DNA of 64,000 nt from Monosporascus cannonballus (taxonomy: Eukaryota; Ascomycota; Sordariomycetes; Xylariales), in contig QJNS01000139.1 of assembly GCA_004154925.1 (NCBI GenBank), positions 62,001 through 126,000 on the forward strand, written 5' to 3'. The position numbers and the translations under genes were made by a program. Positions 63,401 through 64,000 of the stretch are shown one piece after another; the first letter of the stretch is position 1; each line of letters starts with the position of its first letter. Under the pieces are notes generated by a model. It was not told where the DNA came from, searched no databases, and saw only the letters and a program-made list of their open reading frames with translations.

Positions 63401-64000
63401 AAATAAAAAAATCTAGGATTTTTTCGTTAGCGGGAAACTGTTGTATATTTGTATTCGTTATTTAGCTTTATAGGCGTTTTCTCGTCTTATTTGAGCTGAA
63501 ATATCTATTCCTTTCAGTATATAAATATATTACATAATTATTATATTAAAAAGTAAAAAACTACGCGAAAATATATAGATTTACTAAAAAGAATTTTAAA
63601 TGTACGATATATATGAATTTTTAAAACCTTTTAATGCAATTATTTATAGTTATTAATATATGCTCGGAACTAGTCGTCTTATTATATGTTTTATGTTTTT
63701 ATATTTTTAAATAGTAAAACTCTTTTATTTTTATAATTATTTTAAAGGTCGTTTATTTTGAATAATACGTATAGGCCTTAACCTTAAGGCCCTAATATAT
63801 AATCTCTATATTTCAAAATATTATTTTAAATCTGTATAGATTTAGTAATAAGAAATATTATCTAGGAAAAAACGAATTGATACTTTGTCTTCTCTGCTTT
63901 ATTGTTTGCTTTTTGCTTCTCCGTTTTGATCCTTTCTTTAAGTTAAGAAATCCGTTTCTTTCTAGGAATTTCTTTTAATAAAAAACGATGTTTATTTTTA
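60410..64000 (-). repeat. AT-rich RIP block with minus-strand Gypsy trace
   Basis: This AT-rich sequence continues to the window edge. The only recognised content is the reverse transcriptase trace annotated at 61,960-62,140. The T-rich bias of the plus strand here fits an element in minus orientation. Confidence 0.5.
61960..62140 (-). pseudogene. Gypsy reverse transcriptase relic, minus strand
   Basis: The minus strand reads AFNNFEFIYFDNIFIPSKTLEEFK in one frame with stops on both sides. It matches the Gypsy block xYLDxFVVVYLDDILIFSKTLEEH. The second catalytic Asp is Asn again, and a SKTLEE stretch is nearly intact. It is a separate copy from the plus-strand element at 49.7-56.3 kb. Confidence 0.75.

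Overview
This window is a piece of a filamentous ascomycete (Pezizomycotina, most likely Sordariomycete-like) nuclear genome. It shows short introns with fungal splice and branch sites (for example CTAAC and GCTGAC), fungal protein families, and alternation between ordinary-GC gene islands and very AT-rich blocks. The AT-rich blocks are full of TpA and stop codons in all frames and hold transposon relics carrying C-to-T / G-to-A changes. That is the signature of repeat-induced point mutation (RIP). The species cannot be named from the sequence.

Layout. 1-12.1 kb: AT-rich RIP block. 12.1-13.1 kb: RIP-mutated copy of a TIR-bounded repeat, here called family A. 13.1-21.4 kb: gene island 1. It has a broken cysteine-rich membrane protein gene, a SAM methyltransferase (-), an amidase (-), an MBL-fold hydrolase with a zinc-ribbon-like N terminus (+) and a quinone oxidoreductase-like MDR enzyme (-). 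21.4-28.45 kb: nested transposons. One family A copy is interrupted by a SINE-like piece, a longer inverted family A-like element, a solo LTR that itself contains another solo LTR, and a Tc1/mariner element. 28.45-36.04 kb: gene island 2. It has a ubiquilin/Dsk2-type shuttle factor (+), a transaldolase (-) and a GT31/Fringe-like glycosyltransferase (-), ending at a solo LTR with an intact target duplication. 36.4-64 kb: RIP block with a third family A copy, a full-length Ty1/Copia-type element (38,934-44,232), a full-length Ty3/Gypsy-type element (about 49,738-56,253), a second Gypsy fragment, a Fot1/pogo transposase relic and a minus-strand Gypsy reverse transcriptase relic.

The second island carries housekeeping functions: proteasome shuttling, pentose phosphate pathway and glycosylation. 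The first carries accessory enzymes (methyl transfer, amide hydrolysis, MBL-fold hydrolysis, enone/quinone reduction) packed between transposon blocks. They could act together in catabolism or detoxification of a small amide or lactam, but nothing in the sequence proves a shared pathway. Gene models were spliced by eye: exon joins restore reading frame and conserved family motifs in all five intron-containing genes. The methyltransferase has two GC-AG introns.

I did not find a clearly new molecular system. The most informative signals are about genome defence and transposon history: mirror-image RIP gradients in the two LTRs of the Copia element, the solo LTR inside a solo LTR with both target duplications preserved, and island edges that coincide with transposon ends.
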